Origin: JACCZX01 sp963710675
GTDB taxonomy: Bacteria; Pseudomonadota; Gammaproteobacteria; Burkholderiales; Burkholderiaceae_F
Assembly (NCBI GenBank): GCA_963710675.1
Contig: CAVQBE010000002.1
Coordinates: 186,001-250,000 of the forward strand
Reading direction: 5' to 3'
DNA length: 64,000 nt
A program made the position numbers and the translations under genes. Shown here piece by piece: positions 9,245 through 18,748 of the stretch. Each line of letters opens with the position of its first letter. The stretch's first letter is position 1. Below the pieces are notes generated by a model. That model was given only the letters and a program-made list of their open reading frames with translations. It ran no database searches and was not told where the DNA came from.

Positions 9245-9849
9245 CCGCTCTGCACATCTTGCGCTTTGCAACGATCGCGGTGATGGTGCTGCTGCCCGCG
9301 TCGCCAGCGCTTTCACAAGTCAGCGCAACGGTGTTTGGAGGCTACGCGGTCAGCGAAGGCATCGAAAACGAAACGACCGGCGACCGTGCGAGCGTCAAAT
9401 CGGGCGCGACGTTCGGCGTGGCCGCTGACTACGAGCTTGATTCGGCACGCCAGTTGCAACTGTTCTATGGGCAGCAGAGCACGTCGCTCGACCCTGGCGG
9501 CGGGGTGCCGCGTTTCGACATCGACGTGCGTTATCTGCATCTTGGCGGAACATATTTCTTTGACGGTCCGATCGGCCGCGGACCGTACGCCGTCGGCGGC
9601 GTCGGCGTCACGCATTTCTCGCCGAACCTGAGTGGGCTGAGCAGCGAAACAAGGGCGTCACTTAACGTCGGGTTTGGTTATATGTGGCCGATTGGCAGTG
9701 CAGTGGCTGTGCGGGTCGAGGCGCGCGGTTTCTTCACTCTGCTGAATAGCTCGGGCGGACTATTCTGCTCGGGTGGGTGCACGGTTGCCTTGAGCGGCGA
9801 TTCGTTCGTGCAGGGCCAGGCGATGCTCGGTCTAACTGCGCGGTTTTGA
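9241..9849 (+). CDS. Outer membrane beta-barrel protein
   Basis: This is a 202-residue secreted protein. Residues 1-25 form a signal peptide (ATIAVMVLLPASPALSQ). The mature part alternates short hydrophobic and polar strands with glycine turns (GGTYFFDGPIGRGPYAVGG, NVGFGYMWPIG, AVRVEARGFF), and the last residue is phenylalanine, the signal recognised by the BAM complex. This matches small 8-strand OmpA-like or OMP_b-brl barrels. Function is unknown. Its start overlaps the GST stop, and bktB follows ten bases later behind its own Shine-Dalgarno, GAGGAGG. Confidence 0.8.
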   Translation: MTALHILRFATIAVMVLLPASPALSQVSATVFGGYAVSEGIENETTGDRASVKSGATFGVAADYELDSARQLQLFYGQQSTSLDPGGGVPRFDIDVRYLHLGGTYFFDGPIGRGPYAVGGVGVTHFSPNLSGLSSETRASLNVGFGYMWPIGSAVAVRVEARGFFTLLNSSGGLFCSGGCTVALSGDSFVQGQAMLGLTARF

Positions 9850-9859
9850 GGAGGTAGCA

Positions 9860-11041
9860 ATGAGAGAGGTGGTCGTCGTCAGCGGTGTGCGCACCGCAAT
9901 CGGTACGTTCGGTGGAAGTTTGAAGGATGTGCCGCCGACCCAGCTGGGTGCCATCGTCGTGGCGGAGGCGCTGAAGCGAGCGCAGGTCAAGGGTGAGGAA
10001 GTCGGCCACGTCGTGTTCGGTCACGTCGTCAACACCGAGCCGAAGGATATGTATCTGGCTCGTGTGGCCGCGCTCAATGGTGGAGTTGCACAGAGCGCAC
10101 CTTGCTTGACGCTGAACCGGCTATGCGGCAGCGGTCTGCAGGCGATTATCTCCGCCGCGCAGTCGATCATGCTTGGCGATACGGACATCGCCATTGGCGG
10201 CGGGGCGGAAAACATGTCGCGTGGGCCGTTCATTCTCCCCACGGGCCGCTGGGGTCAGCGTATGGGCGACTTCAAGACCATCGACATGATGGTCGGCGCG
10301 CTGCACGATCCGTTCGACGTGATTCATATGGGTGTGACCGCTGAGAACGTTGCTACGAAGTGGGGCATCACGCGTGAAGATCAGGACAAGCTCGCTGTCG
10401 AAAGCCATCGTCGTGCCGCTGCGGCGACGAAGGAAGGGCGTTTCAAAAGCCAGATCGTGCCGGTGGAGGTCAAAGGTAAGAAAGGCGCGGCGCTGTTCGA
10501 TACCGATGAGCACTTTCGAGACGGTGTAACACAGGAAGACATGGCAAAGCTAAAGCCCGTATTTGCAAAGGAGAACGGTACGGTGACCGCCGGCAACGCG
10601 TCGGGAATCAACGATGGCGCTGCCGCAGTAGTGTTGATGGAGCGCAGCGTCGCGGAAAAGCGCGGACTGAAGCCGCTTGCAAGGCTGGTCAGCTACGGTC
10701 ACGCGGGTGTCGATCCAAAGTTCATGGGTATTGGTCCGGTGCCCTCAACAAAAAAGGCCCTTGAGCGAGCGAAGCTGAAAGTCTCAGATCTCGATGTGAT
10801 CGAGGCGAACGAGGCGTTCGCAGCGCAGGCGTGCGCGGTTGCGAAGGATCTCGGATTCGCCTCTGACAAGCTCAACCCGAACGGCAGCGGCATCTCGCTG
10901 GGCCATCCGATTGGCGCCACCGGCGCGATGATTACCGTCAAGGCGCTGTACGAGCTCGAGCGCACCGGAGGGCGCTATGCGCTGGCGACGATGTGCATCG
11001 GCGGCGGGCAGGGCATCGCTGCGGTATTCGAGCGGATCTAG
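9860..11041 (+). CDS. bktB: Beta-ketothiolase (acetyl-CoA acyltransferase), BktB-like
   Basis: A thiolase of 393 residues that condenses or cleaves 3-ketoacyl-CoA, in short-chain degradation or in supplying PHA precursors. The catalytic residues are in place: nucleophile cysteine in LNRLCGSGLQ (about residue 90), histidine in GHPIGATGAM and the second cysteine in MCIGGGQG near the end. The GTVTAGNASGINDGAAA segment is also typical. Sequence style is closer to BktB than to PhaA, but the two cannot be separated securely by eye. PhaR lies a few genes upstream, which agrees with PHA metabolism. The start at 9860 has a strong Shine-Dalgarno. Confidence 0.9.
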   Translation: MREVVVVSGVRTAIGTFGGSLKDVPPTQLGAIVVAEALKRAQVKGEEVGHVVFGHVVNTEPKDMYLARVAALNGGVAQSAPCLTLNRLCGSGLQAIISAAQSIMLGDTDIAIGGGAENMSRGPFILPTGRWGQRMGDFKTIDMMVGALHDPFDVIHMGVTAENVATKWGITREDQDKLAVESHRRAAAATKEGRFKSQIVPVEVKGKKGAALFDTDEHFRDGVTQEDMAKLKPVFAKENGTVTAGNASGINDGAAAVVLMERSVAEKRGLKPLARLVSYGHAGVDPKFMGIGPVPSTKKALERAKLKVSDLDVIEANEAFAAQACAVAKDLGFASDKLNPNGSGISLGHPIGATGAMITVKALYELERTGGRYALATMCIGGGQGIAAVFERI

Positions 11042-11093
11042 CCTGCCACGTAGCAGTGTCGGCGGTAGCGAAGCGCACAACGTTGAATCAGGC

Positions 11094-11693
11094 ATGACGT
11101 CCAAAGAGTTTCCAGAAGTCCGCAGACAGTTGCTGCTGGCTGCCGCCGGTGTTTTCTGCTTGGCGGGTGCCAGGGCGGAGGCGGCGCCCGATCCAACGGC
11201 CGATGATCGTCTGCGCGCTCTGCTCAGCGAGCGCCGCACGCTGCGGCTCGTGCGCGGCGACGAAAGGGTCGAGGCCACTTACTGGTCAGCCGATGCCGGT
11301 TACAACCGCGACGAGTACCTAAACGTCTGCTGGGCATTGCGCGATCTGCAGGCTAACCGCGTCTTTCCGATGAATCACGGATTGCTGGATGTGTTGTGCG
11401 GCCTGCAGGCGTGGCTTGCGCGCTCAGGAGTTCATGCACCGTTGCGCATACATTCGGGCTATCGGACGCCAAAGACGAACAAACTGACCGAAGGCGCTGC
11501 GCTCGACTCGCGGCATATCGTCGGGCGTGCAGTGGATATCAGCGTGGCAGGAGTGTCGAATCTGAAGCTGGCCGGAATGGCGAGCGTCTTGGGTCGAGGC
11601 GGTACCGGGCTTTATCCTGGACGCAACTTTGTCCATGTGGACACCGGTGACGAACGTATCTGGATCGACCGTCCACACAAGAAGCCGGCTTAG
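11094..11693 (+). CDS. DUF882 / YcbK-family murein peptidase-like exported protein
   Basis: A 199-residue protein from the ATG at 11094. The N-terminus (RRQLLLAAAGVFCLAGARAEA) looks like a Tat-type signal with a twin arginine. The mature part has the DUF882/peptidase M15A pattern: NHGLLDVLCGLQAWL, the zinc-site region IHSGYRTPKTN, SRHIVGRAVDIS and FVHVDTG. The histidines and aspartate of these three motifs are the expected metal ligands. Relatives are thought to cleave or bind peptidoglycan in the periplasm. It is followed closely by the convergent TPR gene. Confidence 0.85.
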   Translation: MTSKEFPEVRRQLLLAAAGVFCLAGARAEAAPDPTADDRLRALLSERRTLRLVRGDERVEATYWSADAGYNRDEYLNVCWALRDLQANRVFPMNHGLLDVLCGLQAWLARSGVHAPLRIHSGYRTPKTNKLTEGAALDSRHIVGRAVDISVAGVSNLKLAGMASVLGRGGTGLYPGRNFVHVDTGDERIWIDRPHKKPA

Positions 11694-11707
11694 AGTAGTA
11701 GTGCCGC

Positions 11708-12856
11708 CTACTGCACGCGATGCGTCTGCAGCCAGGCAAGCTTCGCTGCATACAGTTCGCGGTCGTTGCGCGTCGTCCCGTTTTCAATCGCCAGGGCCAG
11801 GTGTTTTCTTGCAGGCTCGATATCCCCGAGCTTGAAGTTAGCGAGTGCGAGCCAGTAGTGAAACTCAGCCTGGTAATCGGCGCGAGCGACTTCCTTCTCG
11901 AACAACTCGCGCGCCAGCGCGTAATTTTCCTGCTCCATCGCGGCCCGACCGAGGTTGAAATAATGAAATGGTCCGATGGGCTCGACTTGCGCGAGCTTGC
12001 GCTGTAATGCCGCTGCCTCGACATCACGTCCTTGCCGCGCCATCACCTGCGCCAGGTTCGACATTGCGCGTGCATTCGTCGGTTCGCGCTCCAGAAGATA
12101 CTCAAAAACCGTGGCCGAGTGAGCCAGGTCACCGCGCCGCATGTAAATGACGCCGAGGGTGTTGTGCGAGCCGAGATATTCCGGGCTCTGCACGATGGCC
12201 TCGCGCACCCACGCATAGGCATCGTCCACCCGCCCGTCGACCAGCGCTTCGACTCCCTTGTTGTTCATGTACATCGCGACGATTGTTTCTTCCGAAATAT
12301 CGCGCGAACGCATTCCGCGCAGATTCTCAGCAGGCAGGAAATCGATCGTCAACGAGTTGCTGTTTCCGATGTTGGTCCTGTCGCCCAGTCTCCTGTCTAG
12401 CGTTACATTGACGTGACCGCTGCGCACGAGAAGATCGCCGCTGCGACCCCAGGTCTCTTCTAGATAAGCGCTTTGATACCTGACCTGCAAGCCGAGTTCT
12501 TTCGCAAAGGCAGCGGTCATGATCACTAGTGAAAGGCAATTTCCGGCGCGAGCATCAAATGCCTGCGAGGCATTGCGAGTCATGCTGACGTCGTATTGAA
12601 GCTTCAACTGGTCCTTCTGATACAGGGCGCTGATCAAACCCTGCTGCATTCCCATCAGTTGCAGCTGGCTGGCGATCGATGTCCTCAAATAACGCTTCAT
12701 CTGATCATTCAGGGCAAAAACGTCGTCTGCGCTGATGCGCTCTGAAGGCGCAGAAAAAGCCCGGTCGTTGAATAAAAATTGTGGCGTCGCCACGCGCTGC
12801 TGCGGGGTGGCGCACGCCGCCAGCAGCACGCACACAAGAAGTGTCCAGTTACGCAT
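11708..12856 (-). CDS. TPR-repeat lipoprotein with transglutaminase-like front domain
   Basis: The ATG at 12856 has a clear Shine-Dalgarno (AAGGAGA) and gives a 382-residue lipoprotein whose signal ends in LLAAC followed by ATPQQ (lipobox). Residues about 60-190 include NASQAFDARAGNCLSLVIM and HVNVTL, the Cys/His pattern of bacterial transglutaminase-like domains. The rest consists of tetratricopeptide repeats (AYAWVREAIVQSPEYLGSHN, NLAQVMARQGRDVEAAAL, YFNLGRAAMEQENYALARE). A role in envelope assembly or peptide processing is plausible but not shown. It lies downstream of serB on the same strand, with 78 bases between. Confidence 0.8.
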   Translation of the reverse strand: MRNWTLLVCVLLAACATPQQRVATPQFLFNDRAFSAPSERISADDVFALNDQMKRYLRTSIASQLQLMGMQQGLISALYQKDQLKLQYDVSMTRNASQAFDARAGNCLSLVIMTAAFAKELGLQVRYQSAYLEETWGRSGDLLVRSGHVNVTLDRRLGDRTNIGNSNSLTIDFLPAENLRGMRSRDISEETIVAMYMNNKGVEALVDGRVDDAYAWVREAIVQSPEYLGSHNTLGVIYMRRGDLAHSATVFEYLLEREPTNARAMSNLAQVMARQGRDVEAAALQRKLAQVEPIGPFHYFNLGRAAMEQENYALARELFEKEVARADYQAEFHYWLALANFKLGDIEPARKHLALAIENGTTRNDRELYAAKLAWLQTHRVQ

Positions 12857-12934
12857 TTGCTTCTCCTTCAGCCCCAGCACCCTGGCGAGGCGCGGACACC
12901 GCGAGCATATCGCGCCAGGGCCCGATGTTCCAGA

Positions 12935-13798
12935 TCAGGTACCGTCGGCAAACCAGTTCAAAATGCCGTCCAGTGCGCTGTAATTCAACGCATAAGTTGC
13001 GCGCTCCCGCACGATGGCCTTTGCTCGATAAGCCACTGCCAGGCCGGCTAGCTGCATCATTTTGACGTCGTTGGCGCCGTCGCCTACAGCGATTGCTTTT
13101 GATGTTGCGCAACCGATCTCTGCGCATGCATCGCGTATGGCCTGCGCTTTGCCCTCGGCGTCGACGATCTCCGCGCCATTCGGGCCTGTCACCTTGCCCG
13201 TCAATCGACCGTCGAGGATTTCGAGCTCGTTCGACCGCGTGTAATCGATGTTCAGTTTCGCTTTGATCCTTTCGGTAAAGAATGTGAAGCCGCCGGTTGC
13301 CAGCAGGACCTTCAACCCCTGACGACGGCATTCGGAGACGAGGTGCTGCGCCCCGTCATTCAGTGCCAGCTTTTCGTCATATACCCGCTGCAGCAGCGCG
13401 GCATCCACCCCTGCGAGCATCGCAACGCGACGTCGCAAACTCTCTTTGTAATCGACTTCACCGCGCATCGCGGCTTCGGTGATGGCAGCGACGTGTTCGC
13501 CTTTCCCGGCATATGCGGCGACTTCGTCTAGCGTCTCGATGTTGACCAACGTCGAGTCCATATCAAGTGCCAGCAGCCGAAAGTCTGACAGGCGCATTTT
13601 CGAATCGACCAACGCGCTGTCGAGTTTCCAGAAATCGGACAAGCCCCGGACTGCTTTGCGCGTTTCAGCGTCGTCACGCACGGCCACACAGCGCGCCGCG
13701 TTTCGATAGAGCGTGATGCGCTCGGGAAGGCAAACGACCTTGAATGTGTCAAGTGCTTCCGTCGATAACCCGGGACCCTGTATGACGAGATCCTTCAT
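12935..13798 (-). CDS. serB: Phosphoserine phosphatase SerB
   Basis: SerB removes phosphate from O-phosphoserine in the last step of serine synthesis. The 287-residue product is a HAD-superfamily phosphatase: motif I LLALDMDSTLVN (nucleophile and acid aspartates), motif II LLATGGFTFF, the lysine in RAKAIVRE-like context and motif III IAVGDGANDVKMM. The cap-domain glutamate is in NIETLDEVA. The first 75 residues form a divergent ACT-like regulatory part, as in gammaproteobacterial SerB. The ATG at 13798 gives the usual length. Confidence 0.92.
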   Translation of the reverse strand: MKDLVIQGPGLSTEALDTFKVVCLPERITLYRNAARCVAVRDDAETRKAVRGLSDFWKLDSALVDSKMRLSDFRLLALDMDSTLVNIETLDEVAAYAGKGEHVAAITEAAMRGEVDYKESLRRRVAMLAGVDAALLQRVYDEKLALNDGAQHLVSECRRQGLKVLLATGGFTFFTERIKAKLNIDYTRSNELEILDGRLTGKVTGPNGAEIVDAEGKAQAIRDACAEIGCATSKAIAVGDGANDVKMMQLAGLAVAYRAKAIVRERATYALNYSALDGILNWFADGT

Positions 13799-14048
13799 CA
13801 GCAGCAGTTTAGAGGCGTGTTTAAAGTTTCCGGCCCGTGCGCTAACCTGCGGCCCCTCAATTCCCGCAACTACCTGACTGGAGACATCGGTGATTCGAGT
13901 AGTGTTTTTTGCGCCGATATCTTTACGTTCTTCCTGTGGCAGATGGGAGTCGAGGGCTATCAGCCGACGGCTACGACAAAATGAAGCACTCCGGTTGGTA
14001 GCGGAAGCTTTTCGTTGGTAGAGCCCGCGTTGCGCGTCGAAACTCGGC

Positions 14049-14450
14049 TTGACCCGACGAGCGACGGATGTCGCGCCGATCGACCAGGGTCTGCATAGCT
14101 ACAACCAGAGCGCTGCCGATCTGGCTGCGATTCGCCGCTTCGCGTGCTATGCGTGGCGCGACGATCAAGTGCTCGCCGGAGGCGCACTGGCGCGGTGGTG
14201 GGGAACGGCTTGCGAGCTGCAGCAGATATGGGTTGACGAAACGCTGCGCCGTCGCGGGATCGGCGCTTCGTTGATGCAGCAGGTCGAAGCGACCGCCATC
14301 GACCACGGGTGCCGGTTGATCTACCTCGACACGTTCAGCTTCCAGGCGCCGGAGTTCTATTACCAGCTTGGTTACCAGACGGCATGCCGGTTCGATGGCT
14401 TTCCGGGCGGCGGGTCAAAATTCATCCTGCAAAAGTCGCTGGTCAGCTGA
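14049..14450 (+). CDS. GNAT family N-acetyltransferase
   Basis: The 133-residue frame holds a GNAT core: acetyl-CoA site QQIWVDETLRRRGIGASLM (the R-R-x-G-I-G pyrophosphate loop) and LIYLDTFSFQAPEFYYQLGY near the end. The acceptor is unknown. The ATG at 14049 may not be the true start: the preceding bases in another frame (from about 14010) read VETRLDPTSDG, which fits the normal beginning of this family, so a one-base shift near 14064 and a start near 14000 are possible. The gene converges with mfd and their ends overlap by eight bases. The 250 bases upstream, back to serB, show no other gene I can support. Confidence 0.78.
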   Translation: MTRRATDVAPIDQGLHSYNQSAADLAAIRRFACYAWRDDQVLAGGALARWWGTACELQQIWVDETLRRRGIGASLMQQVEATAIDHGCRLIYLDTFSFQAPEFYYQLGYQTACRFDGFPGGGSKFILQKSLVS

Positions 14451-17400
14451 TTGCCCTTAAGACTTCTCGCAGCCGTTGCAGCCGCGCGTCCAGGTTGGCC
14501 GTTTTCTCTTCAATACGTAGGCGCTCGGGTCCCGCGAGCCGCATTGTTTTTGCACGCTGAATCAGCTGAATCAGCTTAGCCGTGTCAAATGGTGGGTCTG
14601 GAACAAACTGGATCACGATGACATCGGCCGACGCATCGATCTTCTTGACACCGAGCTTTTCGGCCGTCAGTCGCAGCCGATGCGTCTCGATCAACGCTTT
14701 TGCTGGCTCAGGTAGTTTGCCGTAACGATCGACCAGTTCTTCCTGCTGCTCGATCAGCTCATCTTCGCTGTCGGCTGAAGCAAGTTTTTTGTACATCGAC
14801 AGACGCTGATGAACGTCGTTGACATAATCGGTCGGCAGCAGGGCGGGCACGTGCAGATTGATCTCGGTGACCACGCGCAGCGGCGCAAGCAGATCCGGCT
14901 CGCGCCCCGACCGCAGCGCACGCACCGCGGCGTTCAGCATCTGCGTATACAGATCGAAGCCGACTTCCTGCATGTTGCCGCTCTGGCTTTCGCCGAGCAC
15001 TTCGCCGGCGCCGCGGATTTCAAGATCGTGCATCGCCAGATAGAAGCCGCTTCCGAGCTCTTCAAGGTTCTGGATTGCTTCGAGGCGCTTTTCAGCGTTC
15101 TTCGTCAGACCGCCCGCGTCCGGCACCATCAGATACGCATAGGCCTGATGATGCGAGCGGCCGACCCTGCCGCGCAGCTGGTGCAGCTGTGCCAGGCCGA
15201 ACTTGTCGGCACGGTGGATGATGATTGTGTTCGCGGTCGGCACATCGATACCGGTTTCGATGATCGTCGTGCATAACAGCACGTTAAAGCGCTGTTGATA
15301 AAAGTCACGCATCGCGCGCTCGAGATCGCGCTCCGCCATTTGTCCGTGCGCGATTTCGATGCGGGCTTCGGGCAACAACTCCGCCAGGCGCGCACGCCGG
15401 TTATCGATTGTCTCGACCTCGTTGTGCAGAAAGTAAACCTGGCCGCCGCGCTTCAGCTCCCTCAGCACGGCCTCTCGGATCAGCGAAGGACTCTCCTTGC
15501 GAACGAACGTCTTGATCGCCAGCCGCCGCTGCGGTGCCGTGGCAATCACGGAAAATTCGCGAATGCCTTCGAGCGACATAGCGAGCGTTCGCGGAATGGG
15601 TGTGGCGGTCAGCGTCAACACATCGACCTCCGCGCGCAGTGCCTTGAGCCGCTCCTTCTGTCTTACGCCAAAGCGATGCTCTTCGTCGATGATCACGAGC
15701 CCGAGGCGCTCGAAGTTGATTGCCTCGGTAAGAAGCCGATGCGTTCCAATCACGATGTCGATCGTCCCGGCGTTGATGCCCGCCACCGACTGCGCGATTT
15801 CCTTGCTGGAGCGAAAGCGCGAAAGCTCAGCTATCTGCACTGGCCAGTCGGCGAAGCGGTCGCGGAAGGTCTGCATGTGCTGCTCGGCCAGCAGCGTTGT
15901 CGGGCACAACACGGCGACCTGCTTTCCGTCGGCAACTGCGGCAAATGCCGCGCGCAACGCGACTTCGGTCTTGCCGAAGCCGACGTCGCCGCAAACCAGG
16001 CGATCCATCGGGAAGCCCGCGCTCATGTCCTTCAGCACCGCCTCGATCGCCGCCTGTTGATCAGGCGTTTCCTCGAACGGGAAGCCCTCGGCGAACGCTT
16101 CGACGTCATGCTGTTTGAAGTTGAACGCATAACCCTTGCGCGCTGATCGAAGTGCGTAAAGATGGAGCAATTCAGCAGCGGTATCGCGGACCTGTTTCGC
16201 GGCCTTGCGTCGCGCGCGGTCCCAATCACCGCTGCCGAGTTGATGCAACGGTGCAGCGTCGGGATCGGCGCCTGAATAGCGGCCAATAAGATGCAACTGC
16301 GCAACCGGCACGTACAGCGTTGTCTCGTTCGCGTACTCGAGATGCAGGAACTCGGTGGGACCGTCGCCCATGTCCATGCTCTGCAAGCCGAGATAACGGC
16401 CGATGCCATGCTCAACGTGAACGACCGGATCGCCGACTCTGAGCTCCGCGAGGTCGCGGATCATCGCCTCGACGTTCGAGGCTCGCTCTCGCTGCCTTCC
16501 GCGCAAACGTCTTGGGCTTGCTGCGTACAGCTCGGTTTCGGTGACTACAGCGATGCGGGGCTCGCGCAGCACAAAGCCTTCGTGCAGCGGTGCCACACCG
16601 AGGCCAACCAACGCATCCGACGCGAGAAACGCATTGAAGTCGGCGTTGTCAGCGAACTCCAATCGATACTCGGTCAGCATTTGAGAAATGGTTTCGCGCC
16701 GGCCGGCGGAATCCGCAACGATCAGCACGCGTCCACGGTGCTCTCCGGTCGAGTTGCGAGAAGAGTCGTCGACGAATGCACGCAGCCGGCTGATCGGATC
16801 TTCCGCACGCCGCTCGACGGCAAGTACGGGCAGCGCCTCAAAGTTGTCGTGCGTCTCTGTAGTTGCAGCGTCAGTCAACGATATGCGCCCGTATTCCTTG
16901 GCGCGCGAAAAAAAATCTTCGGCGTTCAGAAACAGGTCGGCGGGAGGCATGATCGGCCGTGTTACATCGCGCGACAGGAATCGGTAACGCTCGCTGGTCT
17001 CGTTCCAGAACCGGGCCATAGCTGCCTCGATGGGCCCGTGTAGTGCAAGCACACTGCTGGCCGGCAAGTAGTCGAACAGCGTGGCTGTCTGCTCGAAGAA
17101 CAGAGGCAGGTAGTACTCGATCCCGGCCGAGGCAATGCCGGTGCCGATATCTTTGTAAACGCTCGACCGGCTGGGGTCGCCTTCGATGCGCTCCCGCCAG
17201 CGACGGCGAAACGCCTGTCGCGCCGCTTCGTCGATCGGAAATTCTCTTCCAGGCAGTAGACGCACTTCCGGCACCGGATACAGCCCGCGTTGTGTATCGG
17301 GATCGAACGCGCGAATCGAGTCCAGCTGATCGCCGAACAGATCGAGGCGATAGGGCAGTGCAGAGCCCATCGGAAACAGATCAATCAGTCCGCCGCGAAT

Positions 17401-17979
17401 CGCAAACTCGCCCGGCGCCACCACCTGCGATACATGCTGATAACCAGCGAATACCAGCTGCGCCCTCAACGGCTCGGCATCGATTGTCTGGCCCTGTTTG
17501 AAGAAGAATGTATGACCGGCGACGTATTGCGCCGGCGATAGTCGATACAGCGCGCTGGTGGCTGAAACGACAAGTACATCGATGTCCGGATGCGGCTGGC
17601 TCAGCTGATACAGCGTTTCCAGACGGTCCGAGACGAGATCCTGGTGCGGCGACAGCGTGTCGTACGGCAACGTTTCCCAGTCGGGCAACGGACGCACCGC
17701 GAGCGAGGGGTCGAAGTACCGGATCTCGTCGACCAGACGCTGAGCATCGAGCGCGTCTGCAGAAATCGCCACCACTAAGCGATGCTGCTCACGTGCGCGA
17801 GCGGCAAATTGACTGAGCAACCAGGCGTCACCGGAACCTGGCGGCCGGGTGAGGGCAAAGCGAGTCCCTGCGGACGGCAGTGTCCACGGCGTGGTGCCCG
17901 CCGATGTTGCCTCGGGCGTAAGAATTGAAGCTTCTTCCTGGTTCAAGGAAATGCGCAAAAAAATACGGCAGCCAAGCAA
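14443..17979 (-). CDS. mfd: Transcription-repair coupling factor Mfd
   Basis: Mfd is a DNA translocase that removes stalled RNA polymerase at lesions and recruits UvrA. The 1178-residue product has the UvrB-like N-terminal modules (LPDWETLPYDTLSPHQDL, FAIRGGLIDLFPMGS), the RNA-polymerase-interacting domain (GDPVVHVEHGIGRYLGL) and a RecG-like helicase core: Walker A CGDVGFGKTEVALRAA, IIDEEHRFGVRQKE, TATPIPRTLAMSLEG and LRGRVGRSHHQAYAYL. A TRCF C-terminal domain follows. The furthest upstream start is a TTG at 17979; another in-frame TTG at 17946 is also possible, so the first dozen residues are uncertain. It is divergent from ispD. Confidence 0.95.
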   Translation of the reverse strand: MLGCRIFLRISLNQEEASILTPEATSAGTTPWTLPSAGTRFALTRPPGSGDAWLLSQFAARAREQHRLVVAISADALDAQRLVDEIRYFDPSLAVRPLPDWETLPYDTLSPHQDLVSDRLETLYQLSQPHPDIDVLVVSATSALYRLSPAQYVAGHTFFFKQGQTIDAEPLRAQLVFAGYQHVSQVVAPGEFAIRGGLIDLFPMGSALPYRLDLFGDQLDSIRAFDPDTQRGLYPVPEVRLLPGREFPIDEAARQAFRRRWRERIEGDPSRSSVYKDIGTGIASAGIEYYLPLFFEQTATLFDYLPASSVLALHGPIEAAMARFWNETSERYRFLSRDVTRPIMPPADLFLNAEDFFSRAKEYGRISLTDAATTETHDNFEALPVLAVERRAEDPISRLRAFVDDSSRNSTGEHRGRVLIVADSAGRRETISQMLTEYRLEFADNADFNAFLASDALVGLGVAPLHEGFVLREPRIAVVTETELYAASPRRLRGRQRERASNVEAMIRDLAELRVGDPVVHVEHGIGRYLGLQSMDMGDGPTEFLHLEYANETTLYVPVAQLHLIGRYSGADPDAAPLHQLGSGDWDRARRKAAKQVRDTAAELLHLYALRSARKGYAFNFKQHDVEAFAEGFPFEETPDQQAAIEAVLKDMSAGFPMDRLVCGDVGFGKTEVALRAAFAAVADGKQVAVLCPTTLLAEQHMQTFRDRFADWPVQIAELSRFRSSKEIAQSVAGINAGTIDIVIGTHRLLTEAINFERLGLVIIDEEHRFGVRQKERLKALRAEVDVLTLTATPIPRTLAMSLEGIREFSVIATAPQRRLAIKTFVRKESPSLIREAVLRELKRGGQVYFLHNEVETIDNRRARLAELLPEARIEIAHGQMAERDLERAMRDFYQQRFNVLLCTTIIETGIDVPTANTIIIHRADKFGLAQLHQLRGRVGRSHHQAYAYLMVPDAGGLTKNAEKRLEAIQNLEELGSGFYLAMHDLEIRGAGEVLGESQSGNMQEVGFDLYTQMLNAAVRALRSGREPDLLAPLRVVTEINLHVPALLPTDYVNDVHQRLSMYKKLASADSEDELIEQQEELVDRYGKLPEPAKALIETHRLRLTAEKLGVKKIDASADVIVIQFVPDPPFDTAKLIQLIQRAKTMRLAGPERLRIEEKTANLDARLQRLREVLRAIS

Positions 17980-18049
17980 TTACGCAAGCTGCCGAACTCG
18001 ATCGCTATTATACGAAGCGATCCGTAAGCCGCGTGCGCGCCAGGCATTA

Positions 18050-18748
18050 GTGACCGACACTTTTCGATACATCGCACTGATTCCCGCCGCAGGCGCGGGC
18101 GCCCGTGTTGGTGACAACATTCCGAAGCAGTATCTGCGCCTGGGAGAGCGCACGATGCTCGAGCATTCGATCGCCGCGATGTTGGGCGACGCTCGCATCG
18201 AGAGAGTGTTCGTCGTTGTGGCGCCCGCAGATGCAATGTGGCAATCGATTCGGTCCGACGATCGTGTCGAATTTCTCGCAGTTGGGGGCGCATCACGGGC
18301 ACAAAGCGTTTTGAACGCCTTGATCGCGTTATCGGATCGAGTGCGTGATGACGACCGCGTGCTGGTCCACGATGCGGCGCGTCCATGTCTCGCCCAGGCT
18401 GAACTCGCCCGATTGATCGACGAAGTGGGCAGCGACGATCGAGGCGGTTTGCTGGCGGTACCTTTAACGGACACATTGAAGCGCGCGGAAGACGGGCATG
18501 CGGTAGAGACGCTGGATCGCGATGCATTTTGGTGTGCGCAAACGCCGCAGATGTTTCGATTTGCGTCGTTGCGGGCTGCAATGGGCACGGGATCGCTGGT
18601 TGGCGTTACCGATGAAGCGAGTGCAATCGAGCGCAACGGAAGCTTTCCGCGCCTGGTACTCGGGTCGACGACAAATATCAAAGTGACCACCGAGCAGGAT
18701 TTGATGCTGGCGCGCGTGATCCTGAATGCAGGAAGGTGCGCAGCATGA
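18050..18748 (+). CDS. ispD: 2-C-methyl-D-erythritol 4-phosphate cytidylyltransferase IspD
   Basis: IspD transfers CMP to methylerythritol phosphate in the MEP isoprenoid pathway. I chose the GTG at 18050, which gives 232 residues, the normal size; the longer open frame runs antisense over the start of mfd. Visible are the nucleotide-binding loop ALIPAAGAGARVGDNIPKQY, VLVHDAARPCL, AVPLTDTLKR and LVGVTDEASAIE with ITTEQDL-like KVTTEQDLMLA near the end. IspF follows with a four-base overlap (ATGA), as in many proteobacteria. Confidence 0.93.
   Translation: MTDTFRYIALIPAAGAGARVGDNIPKQYLRLGERTMLEHSIAAMLGDARIERVFVVVAPADAMWQSIRSDDRVEFLAVGGASRAQSVLNALIALSDRVRDDDRVLVHDAARPCLAQAELARLIDEVGSDDRGGLLAVPLTDTLKRAEDGHAVETLDRDAFWCAQTPQMFRFASLRAAMGTGSLVGVTDEASAIERNGSFPRLVLGSTTNIKVTTEQDLMLARVILNAGRCAA

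Noticed and set aside
13893..14025. Possible small gene starting GTG ATT CGA GTA GTG, resembling the start of MoaD
   Set aside because: After eight residues the frame becomes arginine-rich with no ubiquitin-like features and no Gly-Gly end; too weak.
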